Source of the DNA: Amorphophallus konjac
Lineage: Eukaryota; Streptophyta; Magnoliopsida; Alismatales; Araceae
DNA length: 64,000 bases
Direction of reading: 5' to 3'
Assembly (NCBI GenBank): GCA_022559845.1
Contig: CM040126.1
Coordinates: 145,708,064-145,772,063 of the forward strand
In this document: positions 45,863-56,937 of the stretch, piece by piece
How the letters are laid out: each line of letters begins with the position of its first letter
How positions within the stretch are numbered: position 1 is the stretch's first letter
Position numbers and translations under genes: made by a program
Notes under the pieces: generated by a model
The model's database searches: none
The model's input: the letters and a program-made list of their open reading frames with translations, nothing else
Told to the model about the DNA's origin: nothing

Positions 45863-47110
45863 GCTGCCCCGCCTTGGCGTCTGCTTTGCAAGGGAGTGAG
45901 ACGAAATGGAGGTGAAAGTGCAACAAACGGAATGAAGTGGAGCGAACTGATAAGTAGATGCCAAGGTGTGATGTGATACGCCTTAGACACTAAGCATTGG
46001 AAATCTTTCCAAGATTCTAGGCGAAACAACTCCGAGTGATTCCAAGAAAGCATCGATTTGCTGGATAAAGGAGATTAAACTAAACAAGTAAAAATGTGCG
46101 CATGGCACGATAAGGAGACACCATTGGAGAGCGGTTACCAACCAACGTGGACGTGCTACAACCAAGGTGGATTTGCAGGGAAAAAAAAGGGAATTGAGAT
46201 GGAGACCCAGCAAAGGGACATTTTCAAGTAATCAGCCTAAGCGGCTTCAAAGAGAATAAAGTACTTAATTTGGAATGGAATATCTCATGTCAACTCAATC
46301 AAGAGCGAGTGACCTTCATTACTACCATAATATGAAGATTTTCAGCATGAAGCTCAAAGTCCTACATGATGCATGTTGGGCTAAAAGGAAAATATAAGAC
46401 AAACTAAAAGATAGAAAATAATCAAGGATAATATTGTTAAGCCATCTAGATTTGGTCAAGAATCCAGATCTCTGAGCTAACACTAAGCCGAGGCCCGTTT
46501 GTCCGCGCATCAACTCAAAAAGTGGAACCATCGTCCCAGACCTTTAATGACTCAATGGCCTATCCGTGTGATCAAGACTCTCCTGGAACTATCACTGTTT
46601 TTGATGAAGGGGAACTCAAATTCCAGGTTCATCAGAACCACAAGGTCCTTGATATGCTATAATAGCGTAGAATACCATATAGTAATAATGCTCACAACAA
46701 GATGATGTTACCTCCACATTAATCCGGACATCTCGAAACCTGCAATCTTCTACACTCAAGAGTTCATTAGTTCTCTCAAAATTTCAATATCAATAATCTT
46801 CAATTCAAAGTATGACATGATCATAAGTGCTAAATTAAATAGAATTCCAACGAAATAATAGCACTTAAGTTCATCAAAGCACACAGGGAAGCAAATTTAT
46901 AAGCTCACAAATGCACGCCTGGATTGAACGTCGTCAAAACATGGAAGACGCCTTATAAAGAGGGCGTCAAAACGATAAACACGTCCTTCACTGAGGCGTT
47001 AAATGCACCAAGGGTTCAAGAAGAAATGACCCTGGAAAGGGCGTTAAACAAAACACGACCTCGGTCAGGTCGTCAATTCAACAATTGACGCCCTAACAGA
47101 AGGCGTTAAT
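45395..47110. repeat. ACGCC...GGCGT hairpin motif array, block 1
   Basis: Dispersed short imperfect palindromes of the form ACG(C/A)CC, 4-10 bp loop, GG(T/G)CGT, often followed by TAATT; dense at 45395-45730 and 46920-47110, sparse between. Examples: ACGCCCTGAGAAAGGACGTT at 45571 and ACGACCTCGGTCAGGTCGTC at 47057. Confidence 0.8.
45863..45876 (-). other. Polypurine tract of the Ogre-like element
   Basis: On - CAAGGCGGGGCAGC immediately before the LTR start TGTAGACACGCC. Not a perfect purine run. Confidence 0.5.
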
Positions 47111-47203
47111 TAAGCACAAAGTTCCGTTTCCGATTCGTAAACTAAACCCAGTCCTAATAGCAATCAACTTCTAACTCCGAACGGCCTCGAGACTTCCCGA
47201 ACT

Positions 47204-47214
47204 TCTATAAAGGG
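47204..47214 (+). promoter_or_regulatory. TATA box of antisense gene A
   Basis: TCTATAAAGGG, 125 bp before the ATG at 47339, on the strand opposite to the element. A leader with a triplicated TGTTCTTCTGTC unit (47265-47300) follows. It supports an independent promoter. Confidence 0.6.
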
Positions 47215-47338
47215 AAGGCAATTCCAATCAATCAAAGCAATCCTTCGAGCTCTGTTCCGCTGCCTGTTCTTCTGTCTGTTCTTCTGTCTGTTCTTCTGCA
47301 GGCATCGCAATCATCAGAACTTCCTCCTACAACATAAG

Positions 47339-48754
47339 ATGGAGAGGGCGATTAAGAGATCCAAATCCTCAACTCCCAGGCTAACCGAGATTAATGGGCA
47401 CATCAGCAGTAGAATCTCCATGAACCAGGTAAAGATAAAATCCTTCTGTTCTTTTCCACTTGTCTTAAATGTTCTTCTCTTCTGCATGCTCATTTATTCT
47501 TCTTTCTGTATTATTCTTCCTTTCTTCCTTCCACAGGATTACCCGAATGTCCCAGGAGCAAGGAGATTCACAAAAATCAAGTGGCTCCCTCTTATACTCT
47601 CCAAATTTTCTTCAGATATGAGAGTGTACTTAACAAGATGGCACCTTCTGGGTCTAGTCACCCACGCCAAACATTATGATCAAGTTCATCTTGACTGGGC
47701 AGCTATAGGGGCTCTTGTAGAGATATGGCATCCTTCCACCCATACCTTCCTTTTCTCAACTTTCGAAGCCACAATCCTACTAGAAGATTTGGAGATAATC
47801 TTAGGCTTAAAGAGAATGAAGCAAGGGGATGAGGAAAAGGTGGCCATTATGCCAAAACCAATTGCCTCTCATGAGCTATTAACGAGCTTGATATCTAGCC
47901 CCAACCTAGTGAATCAAATCAAAGCCACTAAAGGAATCAATCTTCTAAAGCTCACCTCATGGGTGTACAAGAGAGCGGATCAAGCTAAAGAAGATGAAGA
48001 GATAGAACGGGTAGCAAAAGCTTTCGTGGTGTGCTTGGCAGGAGCACTCCTATTCCCATCCACGGAGGACTTTCTAGAAGAGGCACAGTTAAGCGCCGTA
48101 GTGAGCCTATGGGAAGGAGATAGAGTGGGACCGACTATTCTAGCCTATCTCTATAGCGGGCTTACCTCGGCGGCGATGGGAAGGCCCATCTACGGATGCA
48201 TGCTAGCACTCTCTAGTTGGGTAGATCTCCACTTCAAGTTCGATCCATGTGATGAAGCCCAACAATCCTCGAGAATCTTCTCAAAAAGCCCACTCTCTTA
48301 TATGACCGGTTCACTTGGGATAAGCAATAGAGTGACGAACCGGATTCCTCAAATCAAGAAGAAAGCGGAATGGAGAGAGCACCTCAAAGTAATGCCAAAG
48401 AATATCTTCACTTGCGCCCCGGGAATACTTAAGACTCAAGAACCCCGTGCAAGATTTTCTCCCGGGACGGACCTTCGACTCATAGGCGCTTCAAAATTCA
48501 TCTTGTACAATTCATACCGATGCCTCCTTCAACTCGGGCTTCCACGGCGAGTATTCGAGGACCCATCACACCTTCCTCCAATCAAGACACGGGACCTTGG
48601 CAGTAATGAAGATGGAGAAGAATGCACAACTATTCAAGCTTTGTGGAAAATCAACAAGGCTCATCAACCCGTGGAGAGCTTGGAAGAAGACAGAGATGAA
48701 TGGAAATCTTATGTAATAGCCCTGAGAAAAATGAGGCCCAAAATGACTCATTAA
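47339..48754 (+). CDS. Antisense gene A: plant mobile domain protein
   Basis: A 471-codon open frame, intact, opposite to pol. A likely 108-bp intron (47429-47536: GTAAAG...CCACAG, pyrimidine-rich) lies inside it; its length is a multiple of three and it has no stop, so spliced (435 aa) and unspliced (471 aa) forms are both readable. The unspliced insert would add a hydrophobic stretch (LVLNVLLFCMLIYSSFCIIL). The plant mobile domain (PMD) is seen in GALVEIWHPSTHTFLFSTFE and ATILLEDLEIILGL (about 47705-47815), with helical repeats after it. PMD proteins such as Arabidopsis MAIN and MAIL1 act in heterochromatin silencing and gene expression; PMD copies also occur in transposons. A poly(A) signal follows at 48777. 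Function here is inferred only. Confidence 0.75.
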   Translation: MERAIKRSKSSTPRLTEINGHISSRISMNQVKIKSFCSFPLVLNVLLFCMLIYSSFCIILPFFLPQDYPNVPGARRFTKIKWLPLILSKFSSDMRVYLTRWHLLGLVTHAKHYDQVHLDWAAIGALVEIWHPSTHTFLFSTFEATILLEDLEIILGLKRMKQGDEEKVAIMPKPIASHELLTSLISSPNLVNQIKATKGINLLKLTSWVYKRADQAKEDEEIERVAKAFVVCLAGALLFPSTEDFLEEAQLSAVVSLWEGDRVGPTILAYLYSGLTSAAMGRPIYGCMLALSSWVDLHFKFDPCDEAQQSSRIFSKSPLSYMTGSLGISNRVTNRIPQIKKKAEWREHLKVMPKNIFTCAPGILKTQEPRARFSPGTDLRLIGASKFILYNSYRCLLQLGLPRRVFEDPSHLPPIKTRDLGSNEDGEECTTIQALWKINKAHQPVESLEEDRDEWKSYVIALRKMRPKMTH

Positions 48755-48776
48755 AGCAATGCAATCTTTTTCTTCC

Positions 48777-48782
48777 AATAAA
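48777..48782 (+). terminator. Poly(A) signal of antisense gene A
   Basis: AATAAA 23 bp after the stop codon of gene A. Confidence 0.5.
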
Positions 48783-48859
48783 TCAATGATAATTTATGAT
48801 TGAGCCAATAACATAGTGATTCTGATCAACTCTTCCAACGTTCTGTGATTCTGTTGCAA

Positions 48860-49265
48860 ATAACGCCTCAAGCAATGTCGTTAATTCTATAAACGACGCC
48901 CCATAACAAGTCATCTTCCCTGATTGATCGCTCATAACTGACGCCTTCACAAATGGGCGTTAACTGAAAAACGTCCTAGGGCAAGGCGTTAATTCGATTC
49001 ATATTCCAAAATATATTCGTTGAGATTCCAAAAGTAACGCCTTTAGGACAGCCACGTTTCATATAAATAACGCCTCCATCGTAGTCGTTACTCAAAAACA
49101 GTAATGATTACTCCCATCAAATCAATCAATTGCCATTAAATGCATCTGACGATGGTTATCATTCCCCATGCAAACAAAAATAACGCCTTAAGAAATGTCG
49201 TCAATTATTAAGAAACGCCTTGATGTCCGTCGTTGATTCCACAAGACGCGGCCTTCCTTAAGTAG
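48860..49265. repeat. ACGCC...GGCGT hairpin motif array, block 2
   Basis: About ten degenerate stem motifs between genes A and B (for example AACGCCTCAAGCAATGTCGT at 48863 and GACGCCTTCACAAATGGGCG at 48940). Confidence 0.75.
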
Positions 49266-49424
49266 TTAATTCTTTTTGACCGTTCGACTTAACTTTCCCT
49301 CCTTTCTTCTTCTTCCTCCGTTCTCTTTCCCTCTTTCTCTCTTTCTTCTGCAACCCTAACCGACCTCCCCCATCTCCCATTCTCTCTCTCTATCTCTCTC
49401 CCTTCTACACCCTAGCCCTAAGCT

Positions 49425-52400
49425 ATGACCGACGGAGGCTTGAAGAGGCAGAGGGTGGCGGCTCCTGAAGTGGTGGACTTGGGCGAGGATGCCCATGCCG
49501 AGGAGGAAGCTCCTCCGATGATGGCCGAAGGGGATCCACCGGCGGCGGAGCACGGTGACGAAGTCGGAGGAGAACACGAAGGCGACGGTGAAGACAGAGA
49601 AGACGGAGAAGACGGGGAAGAAGGTGAAGGAAATGAAGAGGGAGGAGAGGAAGGTGAGGAAGAAGAAGAGGACGGAGGTGATGATGAACCACCGCGCACG
49701 GCGGCGGCCCTCTCCCGTGCCGGCCAACTCCGGCGACCTAGGCAGCCACGCCCCCAACCGGTAGAGCTAAAGCACAAGAAGGTAGGCCCCCAAACCCTAT
49801 TCCCATTTTTTTATTTTTATTTTTATCCTATAATTTCCATAGCTCTCGGGGTATAAACCCTGCAACCCAGAAAGAAGACGCCCTCAGGGGCGTCACGTTT
49901 TAGAAATGAAACGCCCAACCCAAGGGCGTTAATTAAATTATTTTCCTGAAAAATAATTAACCCCATGAGAACACGCCCTAAAGCATGTCGCCCATTTAAA
50001 TTCATATCATGCTGTTAATTTCCATTAATTCCATGCTTTAAATTATTTTCCATGAATTATTCGCATGCTATTATTTTTATTTTATTTTTTTCTGAAAAAC
50101 TTGAAAACAACGCCCCCCATCGGGGCGTTAATTCAACAACAGACGACCAAACCAGAGGTCGTACATTCATTAATTCCTGATTAATTAACGGACCCATTTT
50201 GGAAAACGCCCCACCCAAGGGCGTGACTTGAAATATTTTTTTAGGAATTTCAGAAATTAATCCATAGAATCACGCCCAACATAGAGGCGTTTCTTAGATA
50301 ACAGCGACCTAGGATAGGTCGCAAATTCAAAACACACTCAAGAACCACGCCCCCCTTAGGGGCGCTAATTCAACAAACCACGACCTGAGGATGGTCGTTA
50401 ATTAAAATCAAACACCAATATAACCCAAGGTAATCAAAATGAGATTCAGCATGAATAATCAAAATAATTAAGTGAAAATTCTTTTCTTTACATGTAGGGA
50501 CTGATGAGGACACGGATCTCCTGGGTTATGGTCCGGGCAGCATACTACGGCCTCCCCGAGTTCCAGAGAGCGAGGGTAGATGCTATGGGGTTTGGGGCCT
50601 TCCTTAGCATAGAGCCAGTTAGGCCAGACCTATCACTTATCCAGGTTCTACGGGAGAGATGGGACAGGTCCAGCCGGGCATTCTTGATGCCATGGGGGCA
50701 TATGGTTCCCACCCTAGAGGATGTGGCTAGGATCACCGGGTTGAGGGTAGACGGTGAGGCTGTGAATGGGATCACCTACCCTGACTACACTGAGTTCGCC
50801 CAGAGGTTGCTAGGGCTAGAGATGGTCTACGAGACACCCAGCGAGTGTAGGACTATCTTCCGCACCGACCTTACTACAGTGATGGGTTTAGGGAATGCTA
50901 GGCACAGGTCCGGGGAGACCCTAGAGCAGTTCTCGCAGAGGTTGATAGACGGGGCTAGGGCGGTCTACTGCCAGGACCCAGCTGACAGGGAGAGAGCGGA
51001 CCGAGACCTGAGGAGGTTTCTACTGCTGCTACTGGGGAGGCTATTGCTCGGGAAGAAGGGCGACGTCATTAACTGCCGATTCCTGGGGATACTCGAGGAC
51101 CTGGAGGCAGTTGGCAGCTACGCCTGGGGAGCGGCACTGCTGGCGCACATGATGGCCGACTTGTCCACCGGGACAGGTCGAGAGACGACCGTCAGTGGCT
51201 TCTCACCTTTTCTTCAGGAATGCATTTTTCATTTTTCTTTTATTTTTATCATGCTTGTGAATGCTTCACTAATATGATGCATGGATGCAGGTTTGGAGCC
51301 ATCTATACATGCCGATGGGGCGCGCTGACCCACGGCCTGGAGGTGAGGGAGCTTTCCCTCTAGCGCGGCACTGGCTGCCGATTGTGTTTGGAGCCCCACT
51401 CGGCTACGAGTTGTGGGTACTGCGGAGAGAGTTCCGTGACTTCCCTCCCTCGCTGGTATGCATGAATGTTATGCATTTTTCTTTTTTGCATTTATTTTGA
51501 ATTTATTATGATGATGATGAAATGATGACATGTATGTTTATGAATGCAGGTTCAGTGGAGACCCTATGAGGGGATGACGGACGAGGGCCAGCCGTGAGTC
51601 GTAGCGGGCCGACCTCGTTTTGGGCATGAGCTCTGGGTTCATTGCCTGAGCGAGATCGAGCCGTTACGGCTTAGGTTGGTGATGAGGACACTGGGCCTCC
51701 ACCAGGAGTGGGTAGAGGTAGGCGAGCCGCGGGGCATCGGGAAGAAGACGCGCGGTCGTACGAAGGCGACCGACTGGAGGGTACGGTTCGAGGAGCAGTA
51801 CGCCGACTGGCAGCGAGGCGGGACCAGAGTCACCTCTCGCGCGACTGACAGCTCCGAGTACCTCCGGCGCTACTGGGAGGTATACGCCGGCCGACCCCAG
51901 ATGAGGGTCTTAGGGGTATGTATGAATGCAATTATTTCTAAATTAAATGCAAATGCTTATGTTTCTATCATGTGACTAATATGTAATGAATGCAGGATGC
52001 GCGGGACATAGCGGCGATGGATGCCCAGGCCCACCTACACAGCCTGGAGGACCAGCTGGCCGCCACACAGGCTGACCTAGAGACCCTGGTGAGTGTTTAA
52101 ATTATTTCTATATGCACATGTATATCTTTTTTGTTGAGTTATTGATGATTAGCCACTGACGATCTCAATGAATGCAGCGTGCCCAGCAGGGAGCGGTGAG
52201 GAGAGACCCAAGAGAGGCCTCCAGCTCGAGAGGGCCCAGTGTAGAGGTGATTGTACTGGCAGAGCAGTTAGCCGGAGCGATCGCACGAGCTGAGGCAGCA
52301 GAGCGCGATCTCGCTTCACGGGTAAATTCCAAAACACAAATCCATTCAAATATTGATTATATAATTGTGCACTGATGAAATTCATTTTACAGACTGAGGA

Positions 52401-53066
52401 GCTTCGAGCCGCTCTTACCTGCGTTGATGAGGGCTTCCGTGCGACGAGCACACAGGTGAGTGGTTCAATCATGTATTGCTTGTATTGCTAGACTACTGAA
52501 TCATTGCATTTAATTGTGGAATTGATGATTTGTTTACCTATTTGCAGATGACTCAGCTTCAGGCGGTACGTATCGAGTTGGCGATCCGCGATCAGCGGAT
52601 CTTGGAGCTAGAGAGGTCCCTGAGGCGACGAGAGGAGCTGCCTCAGGACGTGGCCGAGCTGCGGGTGGCTCTTGAGCTGGAGCGACGGGAGCGTGCCCGG
52701 GAGCGCGAGGAGTGTGCTCGTGAGCGAGAGGAGTACCAGGCAGAGCGTGCTCGATACCAGGAGCAGGTAGCAGCACGCGAGCGAGAGCTGGCAGATTCAA
52801 GGACCCAGTTGATCCTTTCACAGGAGCGGCTACGAGTGTCTGAGGAGCGTCTCCAGCGAGGGCGAGAGCAAGCACGGGCTGCGGGATACTCCTTCACCAG
52901 CTCTACTTTTGTGGCGGGCTCTTCCCTCCGAGAGAGGAGCGAGGCAGGGGGTCAGGTTCGGGTTCCAGCTTCTTCACGGGGGCCCATGCCTCCTCCACCA
53001 GCGCCAGCTCGGGACGGCGAGGAGGAGGTTGAGAGTAGGAGAGAGGAGGGTGGAGGCGAGAGCTGA
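49425..53066 (+). pseudogene. Antisense gene B: eight-exon plant mobile domain and coiled-coil protein
   Basis: Predicted exons: 49425-49781, 50498-51217, 51291-51455, 51550-51915, 51996-52088, 52178-52321, 52393-52455, 52548-53066. Every exon length is a multiple of three, so all seven introns are phase 0, with GT-AG borders except intron 2. Exon 1 codes a very acidic region. Exon 2 carries a PMD (AFLMPWGHMVPTLEDVARIT, then GLRVDGEAV); exons 3-4 finish the domain (PLARHWLPIVFG, YWEVYAGRP). Exons 5-8 code coiled coil ending in an Arg/Glu-rich rod. Two defects: the intron 2 donor reads GAATGC where GTATGC is expected (51218-51219), and exon 4 has a TGA at 51595-51597. About 808 residues if read through. 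It lies opposite to pol, between integrase and 3' LTR. Confidence 0.68.
49880..50400. repeat. ACGCC...GGCGT hairpin motif array, block 3 (inside intron 1 of gene B)
   Basis: Strongest palindromes of the element: ACGCCCCCCATCGGGGCGTT at 50110, ACGCCCAACCCAAGGGCGTT at 49911, ACGACCTGAGGATGGTCGTT at 50380, most followed by AATT. Confidence 0.85.
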
Positions 53067-54588
53067 GCGACTTACTTGTACTCCTCCACCCTCACACCTG
53101 TACTCAGATATTCATGATGTATATATATATAAGATTGAGATTTCTTTGTTACCTGAGCACTTTGTGTGGTTGTGGCCTTGTGTTTGTGTACTTTCCTCTT
53201 TCCACGTTCTTCGTGTTTTCTTTACTGTGCCCTGTACCTGCAACTGTAATCCATACTTTGAACAAACAGGTTAATTCATCTGTTCGACTTGGCCCCTTGC
53301 CCAATAAGCAAGGGGTAGCAATATTTTGACCTTAATGATGGGTCAAGGGGCCAAGCCTTTAATCAAATAAGATAAATAAAATAACTGATAGCGGGGAGAT
53401 GCATCATGCAAAGTACGCATATGCAAACCATAAATAAAAGATGCCCATGCAAAAGAATGCAAGCATACATCGTGAAGAAATGCATTTTTTTCTTTTTTCA
53501 CTCATTTATATATTTTTTTTGTTATTTTTCCTGAAAAACGCGCCTTAGAGTAGGTCGTGGTTCACATAAAGACGCCCTTGAAGACGGCGTGAATTTGAAA
53601 AGGAATCTGATTTTTGAAAAAGAAACGGCCTGCTCAGAGACGTTATTTTGAAAGAGACGACCTAACATAGGACGTTAATTCTATAAAAAGCGCCTTATCC
53701 GAAGGCGTTAATTGAATTATTCTGCAAAAAAGGTTGTCAAGGCTATCAAGACCACGGGTCCTACACGGTCACCATCTAAAATCCATTAACCTTTCTTGAG
53801 TAATTAAAAGGGAGTGGACGTGATCATAGTTGACTTGTATTCGAGATTTCGCACAGTGCAATTTCCCTGGTCGGTCTTGACCATCCTGCCAGTTCGTGAC
53901 TTGCCACATAGAAAGGATGGAAGAAAATATAAGGGAAGCCCATAAGGGATTCTGAGATGCTCAAGGTAAAGTTACCTCCCCTACCCTATGCCTGTTGGGG
54001 TTCGGTCATTGGCGTAGGGAAATTTGTTGCCTTTTTACCTCTTTTATATTGCACGCATATGCCCAAGGTTTTCCTTGCGGAGACTTTGCCCTCTTGACAT
54101 GCTTTTCTTTTCATAACTTGACTTTCACTTGGGAATTGATTTGCATTGATGAATAAAAACCTAATTGTACTTGGGCTTTCGTGGCATTTGCTCCCTTTTG
54201 GGCCCTGACTTCCACCTACTAGGGCGGCGGATAGGCTTGGCGTGTCTACCCTGAGGTCTCCCTTCCTCCCTTATGGGCCGAAGAAGAAAAGAACGGGTAT
54301 TGTCTTTCACTTTTAGTCAGGTTTTTGACTTTCCATCGGATTTTGCACTGCTTGAGTTCAAGAACAAAGCGTGTAGTGTGTGCGGGAGTCAACCCCATTT
54401 TAAGTTAGCAAGACTGATGAATGAATTCTGAATTTTGACCTTTCGGACCTTGATCCTTCGTGTGCCATGGCACCAATTTTGACCTCTTTTTGATTTTGAA
54501 GAATTTCTATTTTTTTTGGTTTTTGGAAATATTCCACTTTGTTTTGGATTTTCTGAATCAATTTCCATCATTTTTTTTGGATTTTGAA
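53067..54588. other. Spacer between gene B and integrase
   Basis: No credible gene. It holds a composite hairpin at 53288-53355 and hairpin motifs at 53535-53715 (for example GCGCCTTATCCGAAGGCGTT at 53690). Otherwise A/T-rich unique sequence. Confidence 0.6.
53288..53355. other. Composite inverted repeat after gene B
   Basis: CTTGGCCCCTTG (53288-53299) is the exact inverse of CAAGGGGCCAAG (53344-53355). Inside, CCCCTTGC (53293-53300) can instead pair with GCAAGGGG (53308-53315). The two foldings exclude each other. Confidence 0.75.
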
Positions 54589-55671
54589 TCAAGGGTAGTA
54601 TTTCTTAAGATACAAACCATTCCAAGGGTGAGTTAACTCTTCTCCTTCAGCATTAATCAATTTATAAGCATTGCCTGGAAAAATGTCTTTTATAACAAAC
54701 GGTCCTTCCCAATTAGGTTGGAGTTTTGAGCGGGGGCCACCCGGCTTTACGAAAATTCTCTTAATTACCATCTCACCGATTTTGAATTTTCTCTCAATTA
54801 CCTTTTTTTGATAAAAATGCGAGAGCCTGTTTTGATAAACGCGCGCATGCTCAGCGGCGACCAGACGCTTCTCGTCTAGGAGTTCCAACTGGGCAAGGAG
54901 TGAATCACGACGCTCATCAATAGAAAATTCCTTATCCAATTGTACTCGCAGAGAGGGAACGAGAATCTCATAAGGGACTACGGCCTCCATTCCATAAGTA
55001 AGGGCGAAAGGGGTTTGCCCAGTAGGGGTACGAATGGAAGTTCGATAGGCCCAGAGAGCTTCAACTAGCTTGTCTGGCCAGTCCAAAAATTTATTAGCCT
55101 CACACGTCTTTTTAACAATTTTGATCAAAGTTTTGTTAGTTGCCTCTGCTTGGCCATTGCCCTGCGGATAATAGGGAGAAGAGTGATGCAATGCAATGTT
55201 ATACCTGTTGCAGAGATCCTTGATTTCTTGAGAGATAAATTGGGGTCCATTGTCGGTGATGATGGTGCTCGGGATGCCGAACCTTGTGATGATGTTCTTC
55301 ATTATAAACTTGCAGACGGTTGACCCTTTAATCTCCACGTAAGCTTCTGCTTCCGCCCACTTGGTGAAGTACTCCGTTGCCGTGAGGATGAATGATTTTT
55401 GCTTGGTCAGGAGGTTCGAATCACCAAGAGGTCTAATGATATCAAAAGCTCACATGGAGAAAGGCCATGGGGAGGATGTAGGATGGAGTGAAGAAGCAGG
55501 AGAATGAATCTTGTCGGCGTGCAGTTGGCACTTAACACACCTTCGAACATAGATGGAACAATCTTCTTCTAGAGTTGGCCAATAAAAACCTAGCCTGAGG
55601 ACCTTCTTAGCTAGCATCTGGCTATTCACATGACCACCACACACTCCAGAATGCGCCTCTTCCACAACTTT
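54589..55671 (-). pseudogene. pol: Ogre-like integrase
   Basis: The zinc-binding part (HSGVCGGHVNSQMLAKKVL, FYWPTLEEDC, CVKCQLHADKIH; 55650-55500) is followed by a TGA at 55450-55452 just before the core, then TATEYFTKWAEAEAYVE, ITDNGPQFISQEIK (second Asp), and GNGQAEATNKTLIKIVKK (Glu). The C-terminal module (KIGEMVIKRIFV, WEGPFVIKDIFPGNAYKLI) ends at NGLYLKKYYP near 54592. No chromodomain, as expected for Ogre/Tat. It would insert cDNA into the genome; inactive in this copy because of the stop. Confidence 0.9.
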
Positions 55672-56937
55672 CTAAGATTCATCATCGTCGAGGCATCTTA
55701 GTAAAACACCGGTGAGCCCTCTCCTATAGAGCACACCTCCAACCAAAACATAACGCTGAGCCACTCTTCTAATTGCTTTCTTTTCTTCTGCAGTGGCTTC
55801 CTCGGGATAGGACTGATCATTGCAATATCTGGCAATCTCATAATACCAAGGCTTCTCTTCGTCAGCCAATTCTTCTTCCCAGTCTAAAAGCATGACCTCT
55901 TTGCCTTTAAGAGATTCCTTCTGCTTATCCTTCTTAAGCACCTTATCCCTAATATCGAGGAATGCACGATCCTTAATAGCTGGCGTGTCATGCTGATGAA
56001 TTAGAGGAACATGAAAATCACGCTCAGGAGGGAAGACTAAAGCAGAGGCCAAAGAAGCAAGAGCGTCAGCTAGGATGTTTTGGCTACGAGGAACATGGAC
56101 GAAGATCAATTTGGTGAAGAGTTTGGCATAAGCTGAAGCAAGTTCCTGGTAGGGTTTGAGCTTAGGATTGATAGTGCGGCATTTGACCAACACCTGGCGC
56201 AGAATAAGCTGACTATCACCCACAATCCTCAAATGGGTGACACCATATCGATGAGCGGTTTGAAGACCGGCCAAAAGAGCTTCATACTCAGCTATATTAT
56301 TGGTGGCGGGAAAAGTGAGCCGAGCAGCAAATGGGATGGTGACCCCTTCTGGTATTAAAAGAACCATGCCGATCCCTCTTCCCTGGGAATTTAGAGCTCC
56401 ATCAAAATGCAATGTCCACATAGGATCGTGGGGTTGATTAATGAACATTAGTTCTTCATCTGGAAACTCTGAATTGACAGGATCAAAACGAGGTAGAGGG
56501 TGATGAGCAAGGTGTTCGGCAATGGCGTAACATTTGATAGCTTTCTGCTGAATGTAAGTGATATCAAACTGAGAGAGGAAGCTTTGCCAGCGTGCTAATC
56601 GATCAGTGAGGACAGATTTTTCAAGGAGGAATTTAATCGGATTCATGCGAGCAATGAGGTGAACCTCGTGAGCTAGGAAATAGTGCTTTAACTTCTGAAC
56701 TACCCAGACAAAACCAGCGCAAGTTTTCTCCATGGCTGAATACCTCTGCTCACAGGGGTTAAGAAGTTTAGACAAGTAGTATGCTGCCCTCTCCTTACCT
56801 TCTTCATCTACCTGAGCCAAGACAGCACCTACAGAGTCATCCAGGACTGAGACATAGAGAACGAGTGGTTTGCCTGGAATCGGCGGCCTCAGGACAGGAG
56901 GATTGGCCAAATAATCCTTCAATCCGTCAAAGGCTCC
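55672..56937 (-). pseudogene. pol: Ogre-like RNase H and archaeal-type RNase H
   Basis: The first RNase H (LVLYVSVLDDSVGAVLAQ, YYLSKLLNPCEQRYSAMEK) and a linker are followed by a second, archaeal-type RNase H (WTLHFDGALNSQGRGIGMVL, NNIAEYEALLAGLQ, LRIVGDSQLILRQV, SQNILADALASLAS). This pairing defines Ogre/Tat. The frame is open for 416 codons; stops at 56938-56940 and 55672-55674 separate it from RT and integrase, both lying inside continuous homology. Confidence 0.9.

Noticed and set aside
49418..49777. Ser/Pro-rich minus-strand ORFs opposite exon 1 of gene B
   Set aside because: They are shadows of the acidic GAA/GAG-rich exon on the other strand.
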